From Alkalihalobacterium elongatum (lineage in GTDB: Bacteria; Bacillota; Bacilli; Bacillales; Bacillaceae_F): DNA of 64,000 nucleotides. Below are positions 26,614 to 35,368 of the stretch, one piece after another; within the stretch, counting starts at the first letter, position 1, and every line of letters starts with the position of its first letter. The position numbers and the translations under genes were made by a program. The DNA lies in the NCBI RefSeq assembly GCF_019024285.1, contig NZ_WMKZ01000006.1, forward strand, positions 1 to 64,000, given 5' to 3'. A model generated the notes under the pieces. The model worked only from the letters and a program-made list of their open reading frames with translations, had not been told where the DNA came from and searched no databases.

Positions 26614-27330
26614 TTAGCCTAAATCTACATTATGGTAAACTTGCCCGACATCTTCTAAGTCTTCTAATGCATCCATTAGTTTTTCAAATTGTTCTTGTGC
26701 ATCATCTGGTAAAGTAACGTCATTTTGAGCAAGCATTGTTAACTCAGCGACATTAAACTCTGTTACACCATTATTTTTAAATGCTTCCTGAACTTCATGG
26801 AATTGATCAGGTTCTGCATAAACAATGACAGTGTCGTCCTCTTCAAGAATGTCTCGTGGATCGATATCGGCTTCCATTAAAAGCTCTAAAACTTCATCAG
26901 CTGTTTTTCCTTCCACACCGATAACTGTCGTTGCATCAAACATATAGGATACCGAACCACTAACACCCATGTTACCGCCATTTTTTTTAAAAGCAGCACG
27001 AACTTCAGCTGCTGTTCGGTTTACGTTATTTGTTAGTGCATCAACGATAATCATTGAGCCATTTGGTCCAAAGCCCTCATAGCGAAGTTCGTCATAAGTT
27101 TCTTCAGAACCGCCTTTCGCTTTTTCAATGGCACGATCAATAATTGTCTTCGGAACGCTATATGTTTTTGCACGTTCTAATACTACTTTTAGAGCTTGAT
27201 TGGACTCTGGATCAGGCTCTCCTTGTTTTGCAGCCACGTAAATTTCACGACCAAACTTTGCGTAGATACGACTCGTGTTTTTATCTTTAGCTGCTTTTTT
27301 TTCTTTAATGTTATTCCATTTACGACCCAT
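26614..27330 (-). CDS. yeeN: YebC/PmpR family protein (YeeN type)
   Basis: This 238-residue protein is very close to B. subtilis Yee[38 protein letters not shown] begins the first of three YebC domains, and [14 protein letters not shown] near 205 is another signature. YebC family members bind DNA or act in translation of proline stretches; the role of the YeeN branch is less clear. The frame opens three codons earlier at a GTG, but the ATG at 27330 is the start conserved in relatives. It is monocistronic, and no ruvC or ruvA gene is adjacent, which also fits the YeeN rather than the canonical YebC branch. Confidence 0.9.
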   Translation of the reverse strand: MGRKWNNIKEKKAAKDKNTSRIYAKFGREIYVAAKQGEPDPESNQALKVVLERAKTYSVPKTIIDRAIEKAKGGSEETYDELRYEGFGPNGSMIIVDALTNNVNRTAAEVRAAFKKNGGNMGVSGSVSYMFDATTVIGVEGKTADEVLELLMEADIDPRDILEEDDTVIVYAEPDQFHEVQEAFKNNGVTEFNVAELTMLAQNDVTLPDDAQEQFEKLMDALEDLEDVGQVYHNVDLG

Positions 27331-27422
27331 AATAAACACTCACTTTCAAGTTTAAAATCTACGTTGTCTATTATACATTATTATTCCTATTTGGTTAACC
27401 AGACTTAATGCTTGGTGCCCAT

Positions 27423-27963
27423 TCATAGGACCCGTTTTTCCTGTCGTCGTTCTCTTAAACGCTCATACTCATCTCTTAAAATCGAATACACCTTAATGTC
27501 TCTAAAACAATCTATAAAAAACATTCTGTTTCTCATTGTACCTTCAAAAACCATACCTCTTTTTCCATCACCCTTCGTGAGTTCCTATTTTCGCTAAAAC
27601 ATTTGGCTTCAATACGTTCTAAACTTTTCCCCAGTGTAAATGAATAATACATAGCCAATCTCTGCGAACTGATGCGTTATGTTCCAACTTACAAAATCAA
27701 CCGTTCCAATAATTTTTGCTGTTTCCTTTAACTCGATTCCCCAAGGTTTATATGTTTTCTTTTCATAACGATCTAATGCAAACTCAATAAATTGCATCGT
27801 GTCATTATTTGTTTAATGTAAGTTCCAAGTAACATATTTTGCTACATCTGGATTGGATGTGTACTAAAATAAATCATCAACATCATCTCTCGTTAATTTC
27901 CATAAAAATTAGTCGCTCATTTCCAAATCTTGGAAAATATGAAAAAATGTCTACTACATTCAT
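27423..27963 (-). pseudogene. Decayed RimJ/RimL-type GNAT acetyltransferase
   Basis: On the minus strand, in several frames, remnants of one GNAT N-acetyltransferase can be followed in order. A start ATG at 27961-27963 is followed by an ERLI..KLTRDDVDDLF segment, then STHPDVAKYVTW, then an intact stretch from MQFIEFALDRYEKK to HQFAEIGYVL. After an apparent internal deletion come SLERIEAKCFSENRNSRRVMEKE and, after a further frameshift, GMVFEGTMRNRMFF to a stop at 27423-27425. At least four lesions are present, including in-frame stops and a missing acetyl-CoA-binding middle region, so no active enzyme can be made. The parts match the consensus RimJ/RimL order. Confidence 0.85.
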
Positions 27964-28104
27964 AATTGTTACCTCAATATCACATTTTAAAGGTTACACT
28001 ACTGACATTTCTATTAATCACCCGTTTTTTTCCATTTTTCCTACAAATCTATTATATTCCATAACTATTTGTACTATAATGTCTTAATGAGAGGTGGCTC
28101 GTGC

Positions 28105-29310
28105 ATGAATCCTTATAAAATACTTTGGTTATTATCAATCGCTCAATTTTTAGCGATGCAAGTTTGGTTTAATTTTTCTGCAATACTACCAGTCGTAGAA
28201 ACTGAATGGGGATTAACATCTACGCAGTCGGGTATTATCATTGCTTGTTTTCATCTTGGATATGTTGTTGCTATCCTTTTTTACAGCTTTATGAGTGACA
28301 AGTATAACCCTAAACAATCATTTGTTTACGGTGCATTAATTGCTGGTAGTGCAGGGATTTTATTAAGTATCTTTGCGCAAGGATTTTGGTCTACGCTCAT
28401 TTTAAGAACGATTAGTGGAATAGGAATTGCGGGAATTTACGTTCCTGGTATGCGGATCATTTCACAATTATTTCCTTCTCACGAAAGAGGGAAAGCTCTT
28501 GGGGTATTTGTAGGCTCATTAGTTGTCGGTTCAGGTTTTTCATTACTTGTATCAGGTCTGTTTATTGAAATGATCGGCTGGCAAGGTGTTGTGTTTATTA
28601 CATCTACGTTTTGCTTAATTGCTAGCTTAATTGCGTTTTTTGTAAAAATTCCTCCAATGCCTACTAGCAATGGAAGTGCTTTTGACTTAAAGAAAATAAA
28701 GAATGTTTTTAAAAAGCCTAACTTACTTGTTAATGGGGGTTATGCAGGACACTGTTGGGAGTTGTATGCGATGTGGGCTTGGATTGGTCCGTTTCTCGTC
28801 TATTATTTTCTCCAACAAGGCTTTGAACAGGAAGCTGCAATCCGGTTTGGAAATATCGCAGGTGCTTTAGTCATTATGATTGGCGGCATCGCTACATATA
28901 TCGGTGGTAGAGTCTCGGATGCCATAGGGCGGGTGAAAGCTGCTACATTTTTTCTAGTTATTAGTATTTTTTGCTCGATCGCCATTGGTTGGTCTATACA
29001 ACTTCCTATTATAATCATGCTGCTATTAGCTGCTATCTATGGTTTTACTATTGTTGCAGACTCACCAATTTATAATGTATCCATTACAGAAGTAGCTGAC
29101 CCAGATGTAATCGCTCTCGCTCTTGGGGTTCAGTCTGTACTAGGCTTCACTGTAACTATTTTTTCTCCTATTGTATTTGGTTTTTTTCTCGATCAATTCA
29201 ATTGGGGAATGGCCTTTATGGTAATTGGCCTTGTAACGATCATAGCTCCTATTTGTATGCTCCTGTTAGGTAAAATACAACATACAACCAAATTACACCA
29301 AGGAAATTAG
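28105..29310 (+). CDS. Major facilitator superfamily transporter
   Basis: This 401-residue protein has 12 predicted membrane helices. The MFS signature between helices 2 and 3 appears as SFMSDKYNPKQSF, and the sequence RTISGIGIAGIYVPGMRII is a typical helix-4 segment. A second DxxGR motif, RVSDAIGRVKA, opens the second half. The ATG at 28105 has AGAGGTGG before it and is chosen over the upstream in-frame start at 28069. It is monocistronic. The substrate is not evident; the nearest look-alikes are anion or cyanate-type MFS permeases, but this is weak. Confidence 0.85.
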   Translation: MNPYKILWLLSIAQFLAMQVWFNFSAILPVVETEWGLTSTQSGIIIACFHLGYVVAILFYSFMSDKYNPKQSFVYGALIAGSAGILLSIFAQGFWSTLILRTISGIGIAGIYVPGMRIISQLFPSHERGKALGVFVGSLVVGSGFSLLVSGLFIEMIGWQGVVFITSTFCLIASLIAFFVKIPPMPTSNGSAFDLKKIKNVFKKPNLLVNGGYAGHCWELYAMWAWIGPFLVYYFLQQGFEQEAAIRFGNIAGALVIMIGGIATYIGGRVSDAIGRVKAATFFLVISIFCSIAIGWSIQLPIIIMLLLAAIYGFTIVADSPIYNVSITEVADPDVIALALGVQSVLGFTVTIFSPIVFGFFLDQFNWGMAFMVIGLVTIIAPICMLLLGKIQHTTKLHQGN

Positions 29311-29407
29311 AAAAGCGTAAAGACCTCGCATAGACTAAATAAGAAATATCATTGATAAACAAACTCTTTATTAAACTTATAACTAACTGTTGGTATTTTT
29401 TCTTCGT

Positions 29408-30022
29408 TTAGGCTAATTCAGATAATATTTTTGAAAAGTTAATTCGATCTCCTAAGGTTGGTTGTTTTGTCGGCTTCAAATAAGCCTTGTCTTTTTCAAT
29501 GGCTTTAAAAACTTCATAGGTCGTTAAAGCATCATCTAGGGCACGGTGATGCTTCCCAATACCTTTTCTCCCATACTCCTCTAAGACTTTCCATAAACCA
29601 CTTTGATTTTTGTGACCATAAAATTGTTGATATTCTTTAGACAGGTCACGTTCCTTTTCTTTTATTGGACATACTTTCTTAGAATAGCGACAATTGTTCC
29701 GTAATACTTGCATGTCTTGATTACCCTAAGTGACAACTTTTGTTTGCCCAAATGATATATATGTATTCAACAAATCAACCAAATGGGCAATTGATATTCC
29801 CTGATCAACTTGTTCTTGATGAATGCCTAAAAAATTCATACAACGCGCGGTTAATTTTGGATACAGTACAGGCTTAACATATGAGGAGTATGTATCATAA
29901 ATTTCATCTTCTATAACTGATACGATCCCCACTTCTATAATTTCAGGGCGAAACATGCTTGGATTTCCTTTACTATGGTTCATAGTAAATTCAAAATCAA
30001 TAAATAAATGTTGTATTGTCAC
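29408..30022 (-). pseudogene. kapD: kapD-like 3'-5' exonuclease interrupted by an in-frame amber codon
   Basis: Both halves of a DEDDh exonuclease are read in the same frame, separated only by a TAG at 29726-29728. The N-terminal half begins MTIQHLFIDFEFTM with the catalytic D-x-E, and ends VVT. The C-terminal half continues GNQDMQVLRNN and contains the second Asp and the KHHRALDDA motif with the His and final Asp. In relatives the stop position is a Trp (VTWGN), so TGG became TAG. Without the stop the product would be 204 residues, the length of B. subtilis KapD, an inhibitor of the KinA sporulation pathway. The C-terminal TLGDRINFSK also matches. The truncated product lacks catalytic residues. 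Confidence 0.88.
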
Positions 30023-30203
30023 TTTTACCCCTCCACTTATTTAATTCGGCTTCTTATATGTACAATGTTACGGAAAAGTTTACATCCAAAAAAAAATACG
30101 AAACTTATTATTTTACTTTAAGAAAAACGTTCCTGTTTTTTTATACGAAACCGTAGTACAATTGGTTTCGTATTTTTTAAAGTCTTTTTTATGGAGTGAA
30201 AAA

Positions 30204-30785
30204 ATGATTATATACGATAAAGATAACCATCAAATCTTAAGTAAAGCCTGTTTAAACTGCGCTGATCCATACTTTCAGCCAGCTCATTCTAGTTTACCAA
30301 CTGTTGGTTGTTGTAGTTATAGTCCAGTAATTAGCCTTTTCGAAATCCATCAAATGCTAAAACTCGATGACCGTGACTTTTTCTTTCATCACATTTTTAA
30401 CAACACGAACGCAACGATCAATGACTATAACATTGTCATTCATGCAAATGTGAATCCTCTATTTGAAACAGAAAATACGGACCACCTTTCTTCTATAAAA
30501 ACGTCCGATTTGAAGTTAAGTTATTCCATTTGTCAATTTTTTAAAATGAATAAAGGTTGCTCACTTTTACCCTCATATAAAAATGCTACTTGCCGTTCAT
30601 TTATTTGCTCAACTGTTGAAAGTCAGATGGATACTTATGAACAAAAAGACTTGTCTGAATGGACACGCTCTATTCAACTTGAAACAAAAACGTTTAATGA
30701 CACTCATCAAAATATACTACAAAAAAGAGGAATTACACTTTCAAGAAATGTTGAAGATGTGTTGTTTTATTTAGAACAAATTTAA
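30204..30785 (+). CDS. Cysteine-cluster protein of unknown function
   Basis: This 193-residue protein has nine cysteines in two groups: KACLNCA near residue 17 and VGCCSY near 35, then SICQFF, KGCSLL, ATCRSFIC in 110-140. This resembles proteins that hold a metal or Fe-S cluster, such as the YkgJ-type cysteine cluster, but I cannot assign a family firmly. No signal peptide or membrane segment is present. The ATG at 30204 follows GGAGTG; the frame extends 14 codons upstream without a ribosome site. It is divergent from kapD. A 49-residue gene follows 131 bp later. Confidence 0.65.
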   Translation: MIIYDKDNHQILSKACLNCADPYFQPAHSSLPTVGCCSYSPVISLFEIHQMLKLDDRDFFFHHIFNNTNATINDYNIVIHANVNPLFETENTDHLSSIKTSDLKLSYSICQFFKMNKGCSLLPSYKNATCRSFICSTVESQMDTYEQKDLSEWTRSIQLETKTFNDTHQNILQKRGITLSRNVEDVLFYLEQI

Positions 30786-30916
30786 GAAAATAAATTTTAT
30801 AAATTTTCTGCCTATTTTCAATAAATTCAGTTGACCACAAACGCATTCTGTTATAGTATAGTATTAATAATTAAATCTGTTATAAAACAGTTTTGAAATT
30901 AGGAGGCGGTTGTTAA

Positions 30917-31066
30917 ATGTGTCAAACTGAAAAGTATCGTCAAGTGTGGTTTTTATACTTATCTAACTGTGAAAAATATGGGATTGAAAGCAAATTAGAC
31001 TTCTATCAGTTTGTGAATTCAATGACCGTGGACCAAATTGAGCAATTATTTGAACAATCAAAATAA
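30917..31066 (+). CDS. Small hypothetical protein, 49 residues
   Basis: This 49-residue frame begins with ATG at 30917, 10 bases after AGGAGG (30901-30906), and stops at TAA 31064-31066. It starts MCQTEKYRQVWFLYL and is rich in Tyr, Gln and Glu with two predicted amphipathic helices. The sequence CTGTTATAAAACAG, a perfect dyad at 30877-30890, lies just upstream and may mark its promoter. I do not recognise a family. The strong ribosome site and protein-like composition support it. Confidence 0.65.
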   Translation: MCQTEKYRQVWFLYLSNCEKYGIESKLDFYQFVNSMTVDQIEQLFEQSK

Positions 31067-31094
31067 CATAGGTAGCAATTATGGAGGTTGGCGA

Positions 31095-31133
31095 ATGAAC
31101 GATGAGGTTAGTGCTGTCATAATTCAAATATGA
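31095..31133 (+). other. 12-codon open frame directly before a terminator
   Basis: ATG at 31095 is preceded by ATGGAGGTTG, a good ribosome site, and reads MNDEVSAVIIQI before TGA at 31131-31133. The terminator stem begins at the last base of that stop codon. It may be a leader peptide, a remnant or chance. It has no run of a single amino acid that would suggest classical attenuation. Confidence 0.35.
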
Positions 31134-31176
31134 AAACGTCTGTTTCGATCAAGTATGAAACAGACGTTTTTATTTT
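31133..31176 (+). terminator. Strong terminator upstream of yidD
   Basis: AAAACGTCTGTTTC (31133-31146) and GAAACAGACGTTTT (31157-31170) form a perfect 14-bp stem with a 10-base loop, followed by TATTTT. Confidence 0.9.
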
Positions 31177-31232
31177 GTTCATGACCTTATGATAAGATAA
31201 ACATTAGACTAAGAAGAACGGAGATCGTACAT

Positions 31233-31472
31233 ATGAAAAGGTTATTAATGGGCATTATATACATATATCAAAAAGTAATTTCTCCGCTAAAACCACCTAC
31301 GTGCCGCTTCCATCCTACATGTTCTCATTATGGCTTAGAAGCGATTAAACGGTTTGGTGCTGTAAAGGGAAGCTGGCTTACGATTAAAAGAATATTAAAA
31401 TGCCACCCATTCCATCCTGGTGGTTTTGATCCAGTTCCAGAAAAAGAAACAAAGAAAACAGAAACCAAATGA
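31233..31472 (+). CDS. yidD: Membrane protein insertion efficiency factor YidD
   Basis: This 79-residue protein is YidD (UPF0161). It has the amphipathic N-terminal helix [37 protein letters not shown] containing the conserved cysteines, and [14 protein letters not shown] at the C-terminus. It associates with the inner face of the membrane near YidC/SpoIIIJ. Here it is separate from rnpA-yidC and followed 9 bp later by the 84-residue gene, as in other Bacillaceae with a stand-alone yidD (YtjA). Confidence 0.93.
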   Translation: MKRLLMGIIYIYQKVISPLKPPTCRFHPTCSHYGLEAIKRFGAVKGSWLTIKRILKCHPFHPGGFDPVPEKETKKTETK

Positions 31473-31481
31473 GGTGATATT

Positions 31482-31736
31482 ATGACGTATAATCATGATT
31501 TAGATTATGATCGTGATGGCGATCGTGAAGATCAACTATCTGAAGAAGATGTCGTAAGTATTCTAAAAACTAGTTTACGCAAAGAGGAAGAGATGTTGAA
31601 AACCTACACAATCCTAGCTGAGCGTATCCATGATAATGATGTGTTAAAAAATCGATTAGTCAACTTTGCACAAGGTAATGCAAAACGTTCTCGACAACTA
31701 GAGGATGAAATCAAACAAAACGAAGAAACACATTGA
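31482..31736 (+). CDS. Hypothetical helical protein (ferritin-like helix pair)
   Basis: This 84-residue protein has an Asp/Arg-rich N-terminus and two long helices (about 22-47 and 50-80) with SLRKEEEMLKTYTILAERIHDNDVLKNRL, which resembles half of a ferritin-like or rubrerythrin-type bundle. It lies 9 bp after yidD and behind GAGGTGA, so the two genes are co-transcribed and share the terminator 31747-31786. No metal-binding ExxH motif is complete, so an iron-binding role is not shown. Confidence 0.7.
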   Translation: MTYNHDLDYDRDGDREDQLSEEDVVSILKTSLRKEEEMLKTYTILAERIHDNDVLKNRLVNFAQGNAKRSRQLEDEIKQNEETH

Positions 31737-31746
31737 ATTTGTATTG

Positions 31747-31786
31747 CTCAAAAAAGCCTAGTTACTCGTTACTAGGCTTTTTTGAG
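31747..31786 (+). terminator. Terminator after yidD and the 84-residue gene
   Basis: CTCAAAAAAGCCTAGT (31747-31762) and ACTAGGCTTTTTTGAG (31771-31786) form a perfect 16-bp stem with an 8-base loop. The A and T runs on both arms make it effective in both directions, also for the convergent gene. Confidence 0.93.
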
Positions 31787-31851
31787 TGCAAATGAATATG
31801 TTTTAAAGTAAAAAATTACAGGTAAGTTCAACTTTTTACTAGTTCTAGTGT

Positions 31852-32823
31852 TTAACTGTAATTCCTTCCCTTTCCCGAGTCACTTATTTCGACAAGCTGT
31901 TCTGGATAAGGCTCAAAAAATGTTTGTTCAAGCATAAAATCATTTTCAAATCGATAAGCCCAAGCTTTTAATATGCTGACTACACTACTTATCGGTAATT
32001 TTTTTTCACGATATTTTTCTAATGTCTCTAAAAAGTATTCCTTTTCTTTCGTTGATAAGTGTGGTGAAAAATATCCAAATATACGCTGACATACATTTAT
32101 ATTTGATGTGTAACGAGGAATTCTACTAAAAAGCTGGAACAATTCTTCCTCATATAAACTAAACGTTTCTTCAATTGGTCGTTTTTCTTTATTACTCAAA
32201 ATTTGCCCGAGTAGTTTTAACCTTTTCTGGTTATATGCCATGAATAAATATTTATTCCTCTTATGAAAATCATTAAGATGATTTAATTTTAGAGTGGACT
32301 TCACTTTCTTAAAATCGGTAGTTGTAAATAGTTTAGTTAAATAATGTTCTCGAATTTTAAAGTTTTTAAGCCTTCCTTCATCTTCAATTGTGGTTTTTGG
32401 GTAATATTCAAATATTTTCGATGTAAAAGCACCACTACCCGTTCGAACAGTTGGAGACTTTTCTAATCCCGAGTAAACTTTAACATCAGTTATACCACAG
32501 CTAGGTGAACGATTCTTTAATATAAAACCATCAACATCCTTTAGATCCGCTAAAAAATTTTCTGCAAATTCTTCCATAACATTTGTTAAGTCTTTTCCTG
32601 TTTTTGGTTGTACAAGAAGGTCTTGCTCACCATCTGCAACGAGACGAATGACTTCTCGAGGAGTTCCTAAACCGATTTCTACTTCAGGACATACTGGAAT
32701 AAATTCAACAAACGGCTTTAAATTATGTACAGTTTGATCTGTTAATTTATCTCCATTATATCGACAAGCAGAAAATTCGATGCATTTACTAACAACAACT
32801 TTTGGTTTACTAAACTCTCTCAT
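31852..32823 (-). CDS. TudS-like DUF523 fused to DUF1722 (YbgA)
   Basis: This 323-residue protein has an N-terminal DUF523 domain (about 1-155) and a C-terminal DUF1722/YbgA domain (about 160-300). DUF523 includes the Fe-S thiouracil desulfidase TudS, which uses three cysteines for a [4Fe-4S] cluster. Here cysteines lie at 14 (VSKCIEF), 45 (IPVCPEVE) and 109 (SPSCGI), at the equivalent spacing, plus an extra Cys20. The ATG at 32823 is preferred, though the ribosome site is weak. It is monocistronic. Whether it removes sulfur from thiolated bases, or has a different target given the DUF1722 domain, is not known. Confidence 0.85.
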   Translation of the reverse strand: MREFSKPKVVVSKCIEFSACRYNGDKLTDQTVHNLKPFVEFIPVCPEVEIGLGTPREVIRLVADGEQDLLVQPKTGKDLTNVMEEFAENFLADLKDVDGFILKNRSPSCGITDVKVYSGLEKSPTVRTGSGAFTSKIFEYYPKTTIEDEGRLKNFKIREHYLTKLFTTTDFKKVKSTLKLNHLNDFHKRNKYLFMAYNQKRLKLLGQILSNKEKRPIEETFSLYEEELFQLFSRIPRYTSNINVCQRIFGYFSPHLSTKEKEYFLETLEKYREKKLPISSVVSILKAWAYRFENDFMLEQTFFEPYPEQLVEISDSGKGRNYS

Positions 32824-33092
32824 TACATACACCAACCCGTTATAAAATATAATTCATCTTACCGCTCTACTGTTACAGTATTCCGACTTTCAATAATTTT
32901 AATTAATATAAGTAAATAGTAAACACATTAAATCACAGTAAAAAATCTCTTAAAGCTTTAAACTAAATTCTTTAATTACTTATGTATAAAATTGTACTGG
33001 AAAAAGGATAATAACCGAAGAAGAAAATGACATTCATTATTGGTTGATTTTTTCAATGTAAGATTATTTATTGCAAAGGAGATCTATAACTT

Positions 33093-33656
33093 ATGTACAA
33101 ATTTGCCATTTTAAGTATCCTTACCATTACTATGCTAACGTTTTTAGGCTGCCAAGATCGCCCAGAAGATATTACTCAAAGCATTGAAAAACAACATATG
33201 CAAACGACAGATGGAATTGAACCCCTTCACCCTTCCAATAAAGACCAAAATAAAACAAGACGTGATATAAGCCAGGATGCTGTTTCATATGCTTCAGAAT
33301 TTGGTTTTTATTTAAATCAACTGTATGCTCATCTAGAGCCATTAAATAGTCTTTTTTATACTGAGCGCCCAACAGAAAAGGATACACACGAGGCTAGAGA
33401 ACACGTACAAAAGGCGCAAGACTGGAGTGAATATATACTTAGTTTAAATACGCCACCAGTGTTTGAAAACCTTTTTATAGCTCATACTAGTACGCTCGTT
33501 GAATTAGATTCACTAATGCAAAGCCTAGATGATATGGACCTAGAAGACGAAATTGACTTCAGAAGAGCTCGTCTATATTACGAAAATACCATCATTGCAG
33601 TTAAATCCATGGAACGTGAATATAAAGGTGTACTCGAAGAAGAAGGCATCAAATAA
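33093..33656 (+). CDS. Hypothetical lipoprotein
   Basis: This 187-residue protein has a signal segment with a lipobox (LTFLGC, Cys20) and a mainly helical charged mature part. AAAGGAG precedes the ATG. The helices from about 60 to 180 are amphipathic and contain several Asp/Glu-rich turns, but no known domain is recognisable. It is convergent with the YhcN/YlaJ lipoprotein gene across a shared bidirectional terminator. Neighbours suggest a sporulation-linked island, which is inference. Confidence 0.7.
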   Translation: MYKFAILSILTITMLTFLGCQDRPEDITQSIEKQHMQTTDGIEPLHPSNKDQNKTRRDISQDAVSYASEFGFYLNQLYAHLEPLNSLFYTERPTEKDTHEAREHVQKAQDWSEYILSLNTPPVFENLFIAHTSTLVELDSLMQSLDDMDLEDEIDFRRARLYYENTIIAVKSMEREYKGVLEEEGIK

Positions 33657-33668
33657 AAACAATAGGAC

Positions 33669-33718
33669 TGGTGCCAGGCACCTTCATTACGGTAAATAGG
33701 TGAAGGTGCCTGGCACCA
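33669..33718. terminator. Bidirectional terminator containing nested GGTGCCAGGCACC palindromes
   Basis: TGGTGCCAGGCACCTTCA (33669-33686) and TGAAGGTGCCTGGCACCA (33701-33718) form a perfect 18-bp stem with a 14-base loop. Each arm is itself a palindrome, GGTGCCAGGCACC. It separates convergent genes. The U tract is weak on both sides. Confidence 0.8.
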
Positions 33719-33722
33719 TTTA

Positions 33723-34433
33723 TTAACGAAAAATGTTCTTTCTTACTTCAGAGAGTTGTCCACCAATTCCTTGGAATGGTTCAGCGATATCATTACCATC
33801 TAACATGGCACGAATTCGATTAACATTTCTTCGATCGGTTGCAATACGTACTTTCTCCAAATCAACCATATCTGCTAATTCTTCTTCAACTTCTTGAATT
33901 AACTTTGGTCGATTTTGTTCGGGTGATTCTATACCTATTAAGAACATTCCATCATGTGGAAGGACATAAACTTCATTAATATTTTCAATTGCAAGCAATG
34001 TTTGTCGAATGGATTCATCTTTAGTTAAGGCTTGATGATTGTTATCATTCGTTTGCTTATGTCTCAAATGTGGACGGTCTCCTAGGACATATTTTCCCCT
34101 AATAGTGTTAGGGATGTTATTATAAATTCTTGCTCCACTTCGATTTGTACCCTGTGTCTTAAACCCTAGATTTCGTTCACTCGTATAGTACATGTTGTTA
34201 TTAGCAATTGGCTGTGCACGATCTGCGCGTCCCTTAGGTACACCATCAGGAATCATCATATCGCTAAGCGGTCCTTCATGATTTCTAGCGCGATTTGTTC
34301 CAAAACCACTAAACCCTTCATCTCTAAAGTTGTTTGCCCCCATTGGTTGTTTTTGCTCTACAACGCCACATCCGGAGAACATCGTAATCATTAACATAAG
34401 CATGACGATAACCGAGGTGAGTTTTTTCATCAT
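33723..34433 (-). CDS. YhcN/YlaJ-family sporulation lipoprotein
   Basis: This 236-residue lipoprotein has a signal segment with lipobox SGC (Cys22) and an Asn/Gly/Arg-rich low-complexity middle (about 30-135). The C-terminal conserved domain begins about 140: INEVYVLPHDGMFLIGIESP, then a helix EVEEELADMVDLEKVRIATDRRNVNRIRAML. This is the YhcN/YlaJ family, known as lipoproteins of the forespore inner membrane. The ATG follows AAAGGAGAA. A second family member lies at 35369-35962 on the same strand, and a Spo0E-like gene between them on the plus strand. Confidence 0.85.
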   Translation of the reverse strand: MMKKLTSVIVMLMLMITMFSGCGVVEQKQPMGANNFRDEGFSGFGTNRARNHEGPLSDMMIPDGVPKGRADRAQPIANNNMYYTSERNLGFKTQGTNRSGARIYNNIPNTIRGKYVLGDRPHLRHKQTNDNNHQALTKDESIRQTLLAIENINEVYVLPHDGMFLIGIESPEQNRPKLIQEVEEELADMVDLEKVRIATDRRNVNRIRAMLDGNDIAEPFQGIGGQLSEVRKNIFR

Positions 34434-34726
34434 AATTCTCCTTTCTGATTACTTATAACTTGTGTACAATTTGAAGATTTCATGAGAAGAAGTTATCGGA
34501 AATTGTATGGATGAAAAGAAAAAAGTTAAGTAAAAACACTCACATCTTGTCGATTCGTTTCTTATTTTTAAAGTTCATGACTACTTTTAGGGAATGTATT
34601 TAAATATCACAAAAAATACGTATAATTGTCGTTGTGTGTAAAATAAATTAACTTTCCCACATAGTAGTCAGTAAAACATAAAACATTTACACAAATTAAT
34701 ATTTGATAAAAAACGGAGTGGAAGAA

Positions 34727-34888
34727 ATGTTATTATATGCGATTGAACGGAAAAGAAGTCAGATGATCTTACTAGCTGAGAAGTATGGCTATACTTCGGA
34801 AATTACTGTAAAGTGTAGTCAAGAATTGGACAAGCTATTGAACTTAGCACAAGAAACTACCTGTATGCAAGTAAAGATTGCAAGGTAA
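34727..34888 (+). CDS. Spo0E-like aspartyl-phosphate phosphatase
   Basis: This is a 53-residue protein of the Spo0E family. It consists of two helices joined by a short loop: an N-terminal IERKRSQMILLAEKYGYTSEITVKCSQELDKLLN. The SQELDxLL motif is the family hallmark and binds the phosphorylated receiver of Spo0A, removing its phosphate and delaying sporulation. The frame is open 8 codons further upstream, but the ATG at 34727 has GGAGTGG 5 bases before it. Its size matches YnzD/YisI-type members. It is monocistronic. Confidence 0.88.
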   Translation: MLLYAIERKRSQMILLAEKYGYTSEITVKCSQELDKLLNLAQETTCMQVKIAR

Positions 34889-35368
34889 TCCTATTTCTTG
34901 TCGTCACGCGACTACTATTGTTTTAATAAAGGTTCCTTTAGTTTAATTTGAATGACTAAAACACTTTTGCTTAAATGTGTTTTCATAATTTGGCTCTTCA
35001 CAAAAAGATGTGTAGAGCCAAAAGCGTAACAGCCTTAAAAATACCCTTGGTCAAAAGTCATTCTTCTTCTACGTCAAAGTGTAAGGTGTTTTAACTATAG
35101 ACCATTCAAAACAACGTAAGTTAAAAAATACTCTTGCTTCAAGTACTGAAATTCTTCCTTCTTTACCTAGTCCTTAGAGAGACCAAATAAATAATTTGGC
35201 TTGAAATACCTCCCCCTCTATGGTGACCAATTTGGACTACTATGACATAAAATACAAAAGATCAAGCTCCTTTGTAGAGCGTGAAGAAAAAAAGTGCCAG
35301 CCCCTCCAAATACAATAGATAGCTTACATATCTATTGGTATTTGGCAAGTTCTGACACCTAATGGCGC
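34889..35368. other. 480-bp intergenic region with hairpins
   Basis: I see no gene here. It contains AAAACAC/GTGTTTT (34958-34983), a plausible terminator for the Spo0E-like gene, and TTGGCTCTTCACA/TGTGTAGAGCCAA (34990-35021), a 13-bp stem with one mismatch but no U tract. The right end holds the terminator at 35286-35359. The middle (about 35030-35280) is featureless. Confidence 0.5.
35286..35359 (-). terminator. Long-stem terminator of the second YhcN/YlaJ gene
   Basis: On the minus strand the outer arms GTGTCAG (35352-35358) and CTGGCAC (35294-35300) pair through one G-U. The inner arms CCAAATACCAATAGATA and TATCTATTGTATTTGG (about 35306-35344) form a 16-bp stem with one bulge. Seven Ts follow. 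The outer arms resemble the GTGCC/GGCAC motif of the terminators at 33669 and 60056. Confidence 0.8.

Noticed and set aside
27196-28087. Several plus-strand frames across the acetyltransferase remnant
   Set aside because: They overlap the decayed minus-strand GNAT gene or the yeeN start region, have no ribosome sites and no recognisable protein features.
35020-35280. Possible small RNA in the middle of the 480-bp gap
   Set aside because: No promoter-terminator pair or sustained secondary structure could be seen apart from the two hairpins listed at the left.
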